Shown: piece by piece, positions 1 to 8,610 of the stretch | Layout of the letters: the number at the start of each line of letters is the position of its first letter | How positions within the stretch are numbered: position 1 is the first letter of the stretch | Assembly (NCBI GenBank): GCA_002316275.1 | Contig: DCDE01000035.1 | Coordinates: 1-64,000, forward strand | Reading direction: 5' to 3' | DNA length: 64,000 nucleotides | Source: Caldifarciminota bacterium UBA1063 | GTDB taxonomy: Bacteria; Hydrothermota; Hydrothermia; UBA1063 | Position numbers and translations under genes: made by a program | The notes under the pieces: model-generated | Database searches by the model: none | Told to the model about the DNA's origin: nothing | The model's input: the letters and a program-made list of their open reading frames with translations, nothing else

Positions 1-942
1 TCAGCATTCGATAACCCAATCCATTTCCTTCATACCCCTTAGCAAGGGCTCTTTCATTTGGTACCAAGCTGGACCATCTGTCACCCACAAAAACTCTATA
101 TTACGTTCCTTTGCAGCTCTATAAATCCCAATATAGCTTTCTGCTATTGAAACCGGCTTACTGCCACTTACATTATAAAAATTACATTCGACTATAAGAA
201 TAGGTGTACTACCTCGATAAACCACAATATCATGCGTTTTACCTTTACTTTTACCTTCTGTAGCTAATGGGTAAAGTGAGAATTTAGGATCATTATTTTC
301 TATGACAAATCCATCAAATTCATTGCTAATAATTCTTTTCACTTTCTCCTGACACACTTTTTCAAAAATGTCTCCACTCCTATTCTTTCGTGCGTTCGTA
401 TCCATACCAACCTCAACACCAAGTAAATAATCGTGAATGTCTTTTACTTCCCGAAATAAAACAATAATTCCCGTTTTAAAACAAAGCTCTACAATGTTAC
501 ATATGGTATTTTTGTTAACTCTCGAAGGTATAAATTTGTACATCACGAATTGCTCCAGTTCTGGATCAAATATATCAATGGTCCCATTTTTAAGTCTCGC
601 AGCTACAAGAAGAGGAATAACCTGCACGATGCGAAGGTACTTTTTTAATAAAGAGCGCAGATATTCTTTTCTGTTTGAAGCATCAATTTCGGTCAAACAA
701 TTCAATAAAGAAAGCTCTTCTAAATATTTGTTAACTGCTCTTTTAACTTTGTCCCAATCCACAAAGTATTCGTAAGTCTTATTTGACGGTAATAATATAT
801 CAAAAAAATTACTGATATATTCGTCAAAGTCTCCAAAACCAAGTTCTTTAAATCTGACCATTCCCCCACCACTTCGTACTAAATTTATAATCTCTATACT
901 CCTTGTCACTTTCGGGTTTCCTGAAGACAAAAATATGTTCAT
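1..942 (-). CDS. DpnII/MboI-family type II restriction endonuclease
   Basis: Predicted 313-residue type II restriction endonuclease; the family cuts double-stranded DNA at GATC. Seen: the family signature GVEVGMDTNARKNRSG at about 175-190, followed by a PD-(D/E)xK-like core with Asp238 in HDIV and Glu252 in ILIVECNFYN, then the FLWVTDG-PAW stretch near 284-293. The stop codon occupies the first three bases of the window, so the gene is complete. Its ATG lies inside the ancestral 3' end of the methyltransferase frame, so the two were probably translationally coupled. GATC specificity is inferred from the family. DpnII systems often carry a second methyltransferase, which could lie beyond position 1. 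Confidence 0.85.
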   Translation of the reverse strand: MNIFLSSGNPKVTRSIEIINLVRSGGGMVRFKELGFGDFDEYISNFFDILLPSNKTYEYFVDWDKVKRAVNKYLEELSLLNCLTEIDASNRKEYLRSLLKKYLRIVQVIPLLVAARLKNGTIDIFDPELEQFVMYKFIPSRVNKNTICNIVELCFKTGIIVLFREVKDIHDYLLGVEVGMDTNARKNRSGDIFEKVCQEKVKRIISNEFDGFVIENNDPKFSLYPLATEGKSKGKTHDIVVYRGSTPILIVECNFYNVSGSKPVSIAESYIGIYRAAKERNIEFLWVTDGPAWYQMKEPLLRGMKEMDWVIEC

Positions 943-1000
943 GCCCGATCAAATAAAATTCATATTCCTTAGCATGCCACTTCTCTCTCGTAGTCTTCAT
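848..1000 (-). pseudogene. Detached C-terminal piece of the DNA methyltransferase
   Basis: Reading the methyltransferase frame past its TAG stop (1004-1006) gives 51 more codons that look like real coding sequence, including FYLIGHEHIFVFRKPE, which matches the usual C-terminus of this methyltransferase type. One codon after the TAG there is an ATG (998-1000), so a 50-residue peptide could be made separately by reinitiation. It ends with TAA at 848-850 and overlaps the start of the restriction gene in another frame by 95 bases. Read as either the broken tail of a pseudogenised methyltransferase or the second half of a split enzyme. Confidence 0.7.
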
Positions 1001-1003
1001 ATT

Positions 1004-1783
1004 CTATTGTATTTTAATAATACCTTCCTTGAGTATAAAACCCACCTCCAAAAACATCTCCATAACTCTAAATGCAATCGGCACATAGTGTTTATGCTTT
1101 CTTGTATCCCCAATTAAGATCGCACAAATTTTCCCCCTTTTCAGTACCCTAAAGGATTCTTCAGCTACTTTCCTCATCTCGTACAGATACTTCTCAAGGG
1201 GTAACATAGATAGATCATCGCTAAGTTTTTGTTTTTCTGTGTATGAGATTATGCTGGCGTAAGGTGGATGTGTAGCAATTAGATCAATATTTCCATCAGC
1301 AATTACATCTAAATCCCTTGCATCTCCACAGTATATTTTTATTATAGGCTCTCTGTATTCCGGGAAAAGAGGATTATACTCGAAGTTAAGGCGGTCTCTG
1401 GAAAGCATAACGGCATCAAGGTTTACATCTACACCAATAGCATTTCTTTCTAACAGCTTAGCTTCAACCAAAGTAGTTCCACTCCCCATCATTTGATCGA
1501 GAACCCAATCTCCTTTCTGAGTATATTTTAGTATTAGATTTCTTGGAATATATGGGAACCAGTTTCCACGATAATCTCCCCTATGTGTAGCCCAATCTCC
1601 ACGGTCTGGGAAGCTCCATACCGTTGTACGTTCAGGTTTATACTCCTCTGAAGGGCAATAAGATTTTATATTCCACTTCTCTTTGAGCTTTATTTCAACG
1701 TCCTCAATAGTCACGGAATTCCTTTCTTTAATAAACTCAAGATAATCTTTTTGGGTAATTTCTCTCATACTATGATTATTCAT
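1004..1783 (-). CDS. DNA methyltransferase (N4/N6 class), interrupted by TAG
   Basis: Amino-methyltransferase partner of the adjacent DpnII-type nuclease, 259 aa as read. Seen: RGNW at 72-75, the SAM-binding motif DQMMGSGTTLVEA at about 96-108, and the catalytic THPPY at 171-175, with motif I preceding motif IV. The family then continues through a conserved tail; here a TAG at 1004-1006 cuts in just after IIKIQ, and the tail is encoded downstream in the same frame. The upstream TATAAT overlaps the first ATG, so translation may start instead at Met6 (1768). Target base and specificity cannot be read from the sequence. It may be inactive, split, or read through. Confidence 0.8.
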   Translation of the reverse strand: MNNHSMREITQKDYLEFIKERNSVTIEDVEIKLKEKWNIKSYCPSEEYKPERTTVWSFPDRGDWATHRGDYRGNWFPYIPRNLILKYTQKGDWVLDQMMGSGTTLVEAKLLERNAIGVDVNLDAVMLSRDRLNFEYNPLFPEYREPIIKIYCGDARDLDVIADGNIDLIATHPPYASIISYTEKQKLSDDLSMLPLEKYLYEMRKVAEESFRVLKRGKICAILIGDTRKHKHYVPIAFRVMEMFLEVGFILKEGIIKIQ

Positions 1784-1810
1784 TATATACTCTCTTTACC
1801 AATTTCAAAA
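1782..1810 (-). promoter_or_regulatory. Probable promoter of the restriction-modification genes
   Basis: On the minus strand TTTTGA (1810-1805), a 17-base spacer and TATAAT (1787-1782). The -10 box overlaps the first ATG (1783-1781), which would put transcription start close to Met6 at 1768 and favour that start. Confidence 0.45.
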
Positions 1811-1833
1811 GGCGGAGCAGTCCTTAATTTAAG

Positions 1834-1852
1834 ATGTCCCTCCGAAGGACAT
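1834..1852. promoter_or_regulatory. 19-base near-perfect palindrome, candidate operator
   Basis: ATGTCC (1834-1839) and GGACAT (1847-1852) form an inverted repeat. Five of the seven spacer bases (TCCGA) are also symmetric. It lies about 50 bases upstream of the methyltransferase start, where controller proteins of restriction systems often bind, but no controller gene is visible. The rest of 1784-2022 shows nothing recognisable apart from the ribosome binding site of the next gene. Confidence 0.35.
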
Positions 1853-2022
1853 TATACTATTAACTATGAAGTCGAGAACGATATTTTTCGTATCTCACGC
1901 ACAGCTATTATCATCCTGCATAGTTTGCCTTCTCTCGCTCTCCCTCGTTCACAAGATCAGGGATGGCAAAAACACAAGCCCTTACGTCAATAATAATATC
2001 GTTTTCCATAAAAGGAGAGGCT

Positions 2023-2796
2023 ATGAACAAACCTGACATTACCTGTGTCATTATCACTCTTAACGAAGAGCCAAATATAGCAAGGGCAATTCTAAGTGCT
2101 AAACCCGTATCAAAAGAGATTCTCGTAGTCGATTCAGGCAGCACTGATCAAACGGTGACTGTTGCGGAAAACTTAGGAGCTCGCTCTCTATTTAGAGAGT
2201 TTACAAACTATGCAGAACAGAGAAACTTCGGTCTCTCTCACGTAAAAACCGAATGGGTACTCTTTCTTGACGCTGACGAAGAGCTGTCTAAGTGCTTGCA
2301 AGAAGAAATCCTCGCATGTTTTACAAACGGCGCAGTAAATTGTAACGGGTTCTTAATACCCAGAAAAAACTGGTATCTGGGCGATTTCCTAAGATGCTGG
2401 GCGCCTGACCGATTGCTCCGCCTCTTTAAGACCGAAAAAGGAAGATGGACAGGAATGGTCCATGAGAAAGTCGAACTAAAAGGGCGTGTGTGCACTATGA
2501 GAAATCCCATACTCCACTACCCATTCAGAGACCTCTATCACCAGTACTCAAAAAACTTAAAGTACGCGCAGATGCTTGCACAGGAAAAGGACAAGAAAGG
2601 AGAAAAATTTAGACTATTTGACATCACCCTTAGGCCCATCTTAAACTTCCTGAAACATTATGTTTTTAAAGGTTGCATTTTTGATGGCATTCGAGGGCTC
2701 ATCTTTTCCCTATTTTACCTGCAGTACACCATACAAAAATACTCACTCCTCTTTGAGAGGAAACAAATTACAAAAAAGAATTTTAGAGAAAATTAA
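2023..2796 (+). CDS. Family 2 glycosyltransferase, WaaE/KdtX type
   Basis: Predicted GT-A glycosyltransferase that adds a sugar to a lipopolysaccharide core or similar envelope glycan, 257 aa. Seen: CVIITLNEEPNI near the N-terminus, ILVVDSGSTDQT, the DADEE metal-binding motif, and the VHEKVEL/HYPFRD region typical of the WaaE group. The C-terminal third carries a hydrophobic stretch that may touch the inner membrane. The frame is open upstream to 1963, but AAAGGAGAGG at 2011-2020 sits just before the ATG at 2023, so I take that start. It is a single gene; its stop overlaps the convergent M14 stop by four bases (TTAA). Confidence 0.85.
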   Translation: MNKPDITCVIITLNEEPNIARAILSAKPVSKEILVVDSGSTDQTVTVAENLGARSLFREFTNYAEQRNFGLSHVKTEWVLFLDADEELSKCLQEEILACFTNGAVNCNGFLIPRKNWYLGDFLRCWAPDRLLRLFKTEKGRWTGMVHEKVELKGRVCTMRNPILHYPFRDLYHQYSKNLKYAQMLAQEKDKKGEKFRLFDITLRPILNFLKHYVFKGCIFDGIRGLIFSLFYLQYTIQKYSLLFERKQITKKNFREN

Positions 2797-4253
2797 AATA
2801 AAGGGATCTTCTGGAGAAAGATCTCATCACCATCATTTAGCACGGCAAAGTAGATTCCACTGGCTTGCAGTTCCGTATTCCATACAATCTTTTCCACGCC
2901 GTTAAGCTCCTTGCTCCACGTTTTGACCAATCTACCTGAACAGTCTAAAATATCAAGCCTCGCTCCCTTAGAAAAATTTTCGCGCAGTTCGAATTCAATA
3001 GAATTCACTCGATAATTAATCTTGATACGGGATCCAAAATCTGTACTTCTCTCACTTACCCCGGTAATTTTCACCAACAATGTTTCAGGGGCATTCTCAA
3101 TGGTAATATCACTAATGACTAACGGTTCGTATCCCTCTTTGATGATTTCAAAAGAGTATGTCCCTGGGAGTAATATCTTTCTAAAGGTCCCGGAGAGGGA
3201 ATCGGACATCCTAGGAGGAAGGGATGGATCATAGTGTCCCAATACCCTGACTTCAGCCGCAATGGGTATCAAACTTGCTGAATCAACTATCTGTAGAACA
3301 ACACCGGGGCCATATACCCTGTTGATAAAATAAATAATACCATTGAATACCCTCTCGCAAATGCTGTCCACCATATAACCTGGAGGTGTACATCCCTTGG
3401 AAATTTCAATAGTGTAAGCATAAGTGCCAAGAGTTGCGTAAAGCCAGTTCCTAAAATTCCCCTCAGTTGCAACTCCGTATATTGATGTGTATACCCCACT
3501 GCCAGCATCATTGATTATAGAAGAGGCGAGACTATCAGCAACTGACCTTACAAAAGGATAATCCACACAAAAATCTCCGCCCCACCTCCACGGGTAATAC
3601 ACAACCTCGCCCTGGCCTGTTCTAGCACTGTGAAAATCAATAGCCATAAGGAAATGCTCCCTCAGTGAAAGGTCCCTCACTGCCTGAGTTTCATTCTCCG
3701 AGAAAGGGGCACTTCCCTTGTAATATTCTGAAGAAGGATCATCATTACCGCCTGTGTACCAGTTGAAAGAGTAATTTCTGTTCAAATCTACTCCATCATA
3801 ATCGAGGTCAAAAAGACCATTATTGTTGTTGTCCCTCAGATTTTTCCTCCAGGTGGTATCTATACCCGAAGTAACAATTCCATGACCGTCTGGGTTAAGA
3901 ATAGGCACAAACCAGAGATTGAGCGTATTTATACAGTGGGTGATCAGAGAATCCTTTCCATAATCCTGGAGAAGTCTCTCAATAATAAAAAAACTTAGTT
4001 CACATCCCAAAACCTCCTCTGCATGGTGTACCCCAACAAAAAGGAGTGAGGGCTCATCTTCTCTCACATTAGGGTAATCTGAGATTTTCATTGCCAATAT
4101 GGGAAAGTTATTCCAAGTAGTAAATCCTATGGTTTCAACTTTTGTAATCTCAGGATATATAAGTGAAAGAGACTCTACTTCCGCTACCACTCTTTCATAG
4201 GTATGATACCTTGGGTCAAGGCCAAGAAGTGTTAAAATTAGAAGGAGATGCAT
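2793..4253 (-). CDS. Secreted M14 zinc carboxypeptidase with sorting-type C-terminus
   Basis: Predicted extracellular metallocarboxypeptidase, 486 aa, with a short signal peptide. Seen: the zinc ligands HHAEE (HxxE), the substrate-binding DLNRNYSFNW, the third ligand in IDFHSARTG and the catalytic Glu in YTIEISKG, so all key residues are present. A transthyretin-like domain (VRVLGHYDP to EGYEPLVI) follows, then a C-terminal beta module with LDILDCSGRLV and SGIYFAVL that resembles type IX or FlgD-like sorting tails. It is the last gene of the long minus-strand operon, four bases after the C25-like gene, and was probably exported with it. Confidence 0.88.
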   Translation of the reverse strand: MHLLLILTLLGLDPRYHTYERVVAEVESLSLIYPEITKVETIGFTTWNNFPILAMKISDYPNVREDEPSLLFVGVHHAEEVLGCELSFFIIERLLQDYGKDSLITHCINTLNLWFVPILNPDGHGIVTSGIDTTWRKNLRDNNNNGLFDLDYDGVDLNRNYSFNWYTGGNDDPSSEYYKGSAPFSENETQAVRDLSLREHFLMAIDFHSARTGQGEVVYYPWRWGGDFCVDYPFVRSVADSLASSIINDAGSGVYTSIYGVATEGNFRNWLYATLGTYAYTIEISKGCTPPGYMVDSICERVFNGIIYFINRVYGPGVVLQIVDSASLIPIAAEVRVLGHYDPSLPPRMSDSLSGTFRKILLPGTYSFEIIKEGYEPLVISDITIENAPETLLVKITGVSERSTDFGSRIKINYRVNSIEFELRENFSKGARLDILDCSGRLVKTWSKELNGVEKIVWNTELQASGIYFAVLNDGDEIFLQKIPLF

Positions 4254-4257
4254 CCTA

Positions 4258-7200
4258 TTACCTCACCTTAATAATCCTCTCAACCTTCTGAAAACTGCCT
4301 GTCTTAATCCAAACAAAGTAAATACCCGAAGGTAGGATCTGTCCATGCTGATCACTCCCATTCCAATAAAAAGAAGAAGGAGAAGACCTGCTACTGAAAG
4401 ATTTCACTTGCCTACCAGTGGCATCAAAGATTCTTACATCAACTTCATCTCCACCACTCCCTGATCGCACGACAATGTTAAATTTATTGGAGAAAGGATT
4501 AGGATACATTTTTACTGAGGGCATAAGGGATGCTGCATCGTTCACGGAAGCAGATGGAACAATCTCAATGTTTAAGTATCCAAACCCTTCATAGCTTCCT
4601 CCATTTCCCGTCATATGAAGCATGAAACCTGTAAAACCGGGGACAGCACTTGAATTTATCTGGAATATGTATGGATCATCGTAATTGCTTATTTCTTCCC
4701 CTATACCAAGGTAGTCGAATTCGGCGATACTATCGAGAACTGAGATATATGGCTCACATGCCCTCAAAACCGATGTCAAAGCAGTAATGTCGCTGGCACC
4801 AGAGTTGGAAAGAGTTACGATAAGTGAAACTGTTTCACCGGGCTCGGGGCTACCGTTGCCATTACCAAAGGAAGAATCATCGATATTCCAGCCCGTTACC
4901 TCCACCCATGGACTTGTTATTCTTATTGGAATTTTCGTTGTAATTAGCAATGCCCTACCCGCTGTGAGATTTGAAGCATTTCTCGCATAAACATTATTGC
5001 ACAGGTATTGCAACCCCCTCGTTTCGGTATGATCTTCAATACCAATGGTACAGCTGGATGCATTTGAGACTGTATTGTAAAGGAACAATATCTCTCCATC
5101 CCCTGTGGGAGTCGGGTAATATGCAGGGTCCAGCAAAACAATCTGAAAGGTTTCCCTTATACTGGGCTGTTCATAATGGGCACACTGATAGTATTCTATG
5201 ATGAATCTGTGATTCTGCGAATCGTAGTACTGGTAGACGTCCCCATATAGATAGGGATTGATGTCATCCCAGAAAGGAGCGATAAGACGCTTTGGGCCCC
5301 CACTCGCCGGTATCGCCCCATTTGATCCGAATCTATGCGTGGATGTACCCATTTCCACAAATCCATTAGAACATACACCTATTGAGGTATAGTTGATCCC
5401 ATAGAACTTGAAAGTAAATGGAAGCGAAATGGTCTCCGTATCGGCATCAGCATTTGTAACCCTTGTTATGGTCGTTCCGCATCCAGCTATTTCAAACCAT
5501 TGGTAAACTGGAGCATAACCGCTAAGAGTATCTGTATTATCATAAATGTAATAGCCATAAGGGTCGGGGCCCGTTTCGCCAGATGATGGAAAATTAAAAT
5601 AAACAGAGACATTATAGGACCAACAGTTGTTTAACGAATCATTGAGCACCAGATTAAAGTTTACAACAGTGTTATTCCCCGCCTGGGGTGAAATGGAGGC
5701 TACATATGGTTTCAAATTACTCGCAGAATCCCCCGGAAGAATATCTCCGAATTCGGAAATGCTATCACTGATAAATACCGTACTGTCAGATGTAGAAATA
5801 ACACCCGTAACACCGTACGCTGTAGCCTGGCCAATATTCACAAGATTTGTCCATAAGAGGAAACTTTCCCCCGGGTCAATGGTTCCATTTCCATCACCAA
5901 TCTCCTCAAATTCACGAGAATAAACAACTATATAAGGGTCACCTTGCGGTAATATGGGAATTGAATCCTCATAAGGATGCAGATTCCTCCCTGTAATAGT
6001 AATGTAAAGATAACCGGCGTCACACGGACTTATGCTAAATGATACGGTGCCATTATCTTCTGTATAACCAGTTAAGTAAATGAGCGTATCCCTCATAACA
6101 CAAACATAGGCCGATTCTACAGGTGCTGAATTATGCGTAATCGTAAGGGTAAGAGTATCTTCGCTGCCACATTCAGGCAGCGAGGAATAAGCGACCTCTA
6201 AACTTCTTGGCACGCCCGTCCATATCTGCATTGTGGGATCCCCCAATGCATGAAACCCATAATAGTCTTCATCACCTGGATAGGCGGCGTACAACTTAAG
6301 TCTTGCTTCTTCACAAGCATCTCCGAAGGTATTTACGCCACCGAAAACAGAGCCAAAGAAAACTCTTGCTATCACGCTCCTATATTGAGCAGCAGATGTT
6401 CTTGTCGTTGTAGTAGCAAAATAGGCTGCTGCACCCCGTGGTGAGGTTGGAGTGCCTGTAAGAAGCCACATCTCTGCTGTACACGGGTTTCCAGAGGTAC
6501 CGATAGTCCTACAGGTTGCGGAAACCACAATGGGCATCTTAGGTCCATTGGATAGATTGTCAGGCACAACATCAAATGGTGACCACCAGTTGTTAACACC
6601 AGATCCTCTATATAGAACGAAGCTCCTACCATCATTGACACGATTCATTACAGTGGTTGAATTGTCTCCGAATGCATCACAAAGGGTATCGACAAGGATG
6701 TAGCCGGCTTCTAACATACACGCTTTTGCATACCTGGCATCATCCCAATAAATTGCATCATCAGATGGATCATAGTCTAAATTTACTATTGTAGTACCCT
6801 TTAAAAACCATGTGGTATCCTGCATATAAGGTGTCCTCTCGTAAAGGAGGATCTTGTTCACTACCGTCTGCATTTGAGTGAGATTCGAAGCAGTGATTCT
6901 ACCAGAGATAATTTCATTGAAGAGATCTCCGTCCATGTTCGTGTAGTAATTATCACTCATAATATTATTTACATACTGAAATGGAATAAGGTTAGGACCT
7001 CCAGCAATGAGAAGATAGTGGGGTCTAATCTGCCAAGTATTGTAAGCATTCAAAATGTAATTTTTGATTTGAGTTGCACTGGTACCGGTCTCCGAAGTCT
7101 TGACAACCTTTGTGGTAATCCCCTTTTTCACTTTCCACTGCGCCAGAGGCATTACGGCGTCGTAGAAAGCGTCAGGGGTAATGATCAGATATTCAGCACC

Positions 7201-7266
7201 CCTCTCTTGTGCAAAGAGGAAGGTGGAGAAAAGCAATACGAAAAGTACTCTAAGTACTTTTTTCAT
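4258..7266 (-). CDS. Secreted gingipain-like (C25) protein lacking the catalytic His
   Basis: Large surface or secreted protein, 1002 aa. Domains in order: signal peptide (1-19), C25 gingipain-type domain (about 25-365), immunoglobulin-like and CARDB-like modules, a nidogen-like beta domain around 560-780 with PFTFKFYG and APFWDDINPY, a further beta module, and a sorting-type tail (YPNPFSNKF, RIFDATGRQVKSF, LPSGIYFVWI). The C25 fold is kept (HALGDPTMQIW), and Cys252 is at the expected nucleophile position. The expected GHG motif is replaced by Tyr-Arg-Gly-Ser-Gly at 219-223, so the catalytic His is missing. It may be a non-proteolytic binding protein. Ribosome binding site GGAGGG just upstream. 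Confidence 0.85.
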   Translation of the reverse strand: MKKVLRVLFVLLFSTFLFAQERGAEYLIITPDAFYDAVMPLAQWKVKKGITTKVVKTSETGTSATQIKNYILNAYNTWQIRPHYLLIAGGPNLIPFQYVNNIMSDNYYTNMDGDLFNEIISGRITASNLTQMQTVVNKILLYERTPYMQDTTWFLKGTTIVNLDYDPSDDAIYWDDARYAKACMLEAGYILVDTLCDAFGDNSTTVMNRVNDGRSFVLYRGSGVNNWWSPFDVVPDNLSNGPKMPIVVSATCRTIGTSGNPCTAEMWLLTGTPTSPRGAAAYFATTTTRTSAAQYRSVIARVFFGSVFGGVNTFGDACEEARLKLYAAYPGDEDYYGFHALGDPTMQIWTGVPRSLEVAYSSLPECGSEDTLTLTITHNSAPVESAYVCVMRDTLIYLTGYTEDNGTVSFSISPCDAGYLYITITGRNLHPYEDSIPILPQGDPYIVVYSREFEEIGDGNGTIDPGESFLLWTNLVNIGQATAYGVTGVISTSDSTVFISDSISEFGDILPGDSASNLKPYVASISPQAGNNTVVNFNLVLNDSLNNCWSYNVSVYFNFPSSGETGPDPYGYYIYDNTDTLSGYAPVYQWFEIAGCGTTITRVTNADADTETISLPFTFKFYGINYTSIGVCSNGFVEMGTSTHRFGSNGAIPASGGPKRLIAPFWDDINPYLYGDVYQYYDSQNHRFIIEYYQCAHYEQPSIRETFQIVLLDPAYYPTPTGDGEILFLYNTVSNASSCTIGIEDHTETRGLQYLCNNVYARNASNLTAGRALLITTKIPIRITSPWVEVTGWNIDDSSFGNGNGSPEPGETVSLIVTLSNSGASDITALTSVLRACEPYISVLDSIAEFDYLGIGEEISNYDDPYIFQINSSAVPGFTGFMLHMTGNGGSYEGFGYLNIEIVPSASVNDAASLMPSVKMYPNPFSNKFNIVVRSGSGGDEVDVRIFDATGRQVKSFSSRSSPSSFYWNGSDQHGQILPSGIYFVWIKTGSFQKVERIIKVR

Positions 7267-7352
7267 TTTCCCTCCGTATGGCGTTAAGTATACATCTTAA
7301 TGTGAAAAAAAATGCACAATGAAACATCGGCTAAACTGTTAGAGGAAAGAAT

Positions 7353-8600
7353 CTAATTTACTATCAAAAGCTCCGCTGGGATTAATTTTCCTTCACTTTC
7401 TACCAAAAGATAGTAAATACCACTTGGAAGCGGGCTCCCTGAATCACTCTTACCATCCCAAGAGATAGAAATTTCATTCTGAAAAGTAATATCCTCCCAC
7501 CTCTTAACTTTACGACCTGTTATGTCAGTGAGACTCAAAGATACTCTCACGGTATACTCATTACGCGACTTCAAAAAAAATGTATACTCATTTCCACCAA
7601 AAATAGTTTTAATTGTGAGTGTCACAGGTCCTTCATTTGGTTCCTCCGCAATGCCGGCAATAACACCATCGTTCCACGTCTCACCCCCATCAAGTGTATA
7701 TATGACATGATTATATCCGCATGCGATGCCGTGAAGCTCATCACTAAAATCTACATCAAAAAGAGTAGAATCTTGAGGGCTATTTTGCCTAGTCCAGGTC
7801 AAACCCCCGTCTTCGGTATAGAGAATTGTCCCTGTTCGTCCTACTGCCCATCCCTTGTTCCCGATGAATTCCAGTGCCCTCAGATACTTTGTATTCTCAG
7901 GAATCGCTGTGATAGAATCCCAAGTACTTCCTCCATTAGTGCTCCTCAAAATGATCGGTTCCAGCGTCTGATCATTTCCACCAACCACCACAATTACGTT
8001 TTCGTTAATTGCATGTACATCAAGGTAATCTTCATAACCCGTTGATTGATAAAGACTACTGCAGTTCTCTCCCCCATCTACGCTCTTTACAATATAGCCC
8101 TGCCCTGTATCACAACTATCAGGCCATCCTGCAACGGCATAAACCGTAAGGGTATCAGCAAAAGTAACTCCATAATACTCAGCGAGATAGTAAGGGGTAA
8201 AATATTGATCCCAATACTCCCCGCCGTTCCTGGTTCTCGCAATGACTCCGTCTCCGCCCACAGCCCAACCATACAAACTATCAAGAAATTCAATCCTCGT
8301 TAGATATTTTGAAACACCAGTAACTTGCAATTCCCAAGTACCGCCACCATCCCGAGAGTGCATAATCTCTCCAAGGACACCGCAGGTCCATACCTTTTCT
8401 CCATCAGTGCAGCAAACATCAAAGAACCTTCTCGATGCAGTAGTTGAAATCTGATGCCATATAGCTCCGCCATCGGTCGTCTTTAAGACCATTATCGAAT
8501 CCAGAGTAACCACATACCCTGTCAGGCCATCAGGTGCCAGTGCACAGCCGTGAAAATTTGAAAATGAAAGCACCTCTAAAAGCAACATTATACTACTCAT
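7353..8600 (-). CDS. Secreted YCF48/BNR-repeat beta-propeller with sorting-type tail
   Basis: Predicted secreted beta-propeller, 415 aa. Seen: seven DGGxxW-like repeats (TTDGGAIWH, SRDGGGTWE, TRNGGEYWD, SVDGGENCS, STNGGSTWD, TEDGGLTWT, TLDGGETWN), which is the YCF48/Asp-box pattern. The sequence ends in a tail with LTDITGRKVKRW and LPSGIYYLLV like its neighbours. The N-terminus is hydrophobic but a poor signal peptide. It sits between the two C25-like genes, with 86 bases before the next gene and 10 after the previous one. The ligand is unknown; a surface-binding role is inference. Confidence 0.75.
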   Translation of the reverse strand: MSSIMLLLEVLSFSNFHGCALAPDGLTGYVVTLDSIMVLKTTDGGAIWHQISTTASRRFFDVCCTDGEKVWTCGVLGEIMHSRDGGGTWELQVTGVSKYLTRIEFLDSLYGWAVGGDGVIARTRNGGEYWDQYFTPYYLAEYYGVTFADTLTVYAVAGWPDSCDTGQGYIVKSVDGGENCSSLYQSTGYEDYLDVHAINENVIVVVGGNDQTLEPIILRSTNGGSTWDSITAIPENTKYLRALEFIGNKGWAVGRTGTILYTEDGGLTWTRQNSPQDSTLFDVDFSDELHGIACGYNHVIYTLDGGETWNDGVIAGIAEEPNEGPVTLTIKTIFGGNEYTFFLKSRNEYTVRVSLSLTDITGRKVKRWEDITFQNEISISWDGKSDSGSPLPSGIYYLLVESEGKLIPAELLIVN

Positions 8601-8610
8601 ACAACCTCCT

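Noticed and set aside
1751..1993. Small plus-strand frame overlapping the methyltransferase start
   Set aside because: No similarity to a known protein, no ribosome binding site, and it lies opposite the coding strand.
1963..2022. Upstream in-frame extension of the glycosyltransferase
   Set aside because: The ATG at 2023 has a clear ribosome binding site and begins the first conserved strand.
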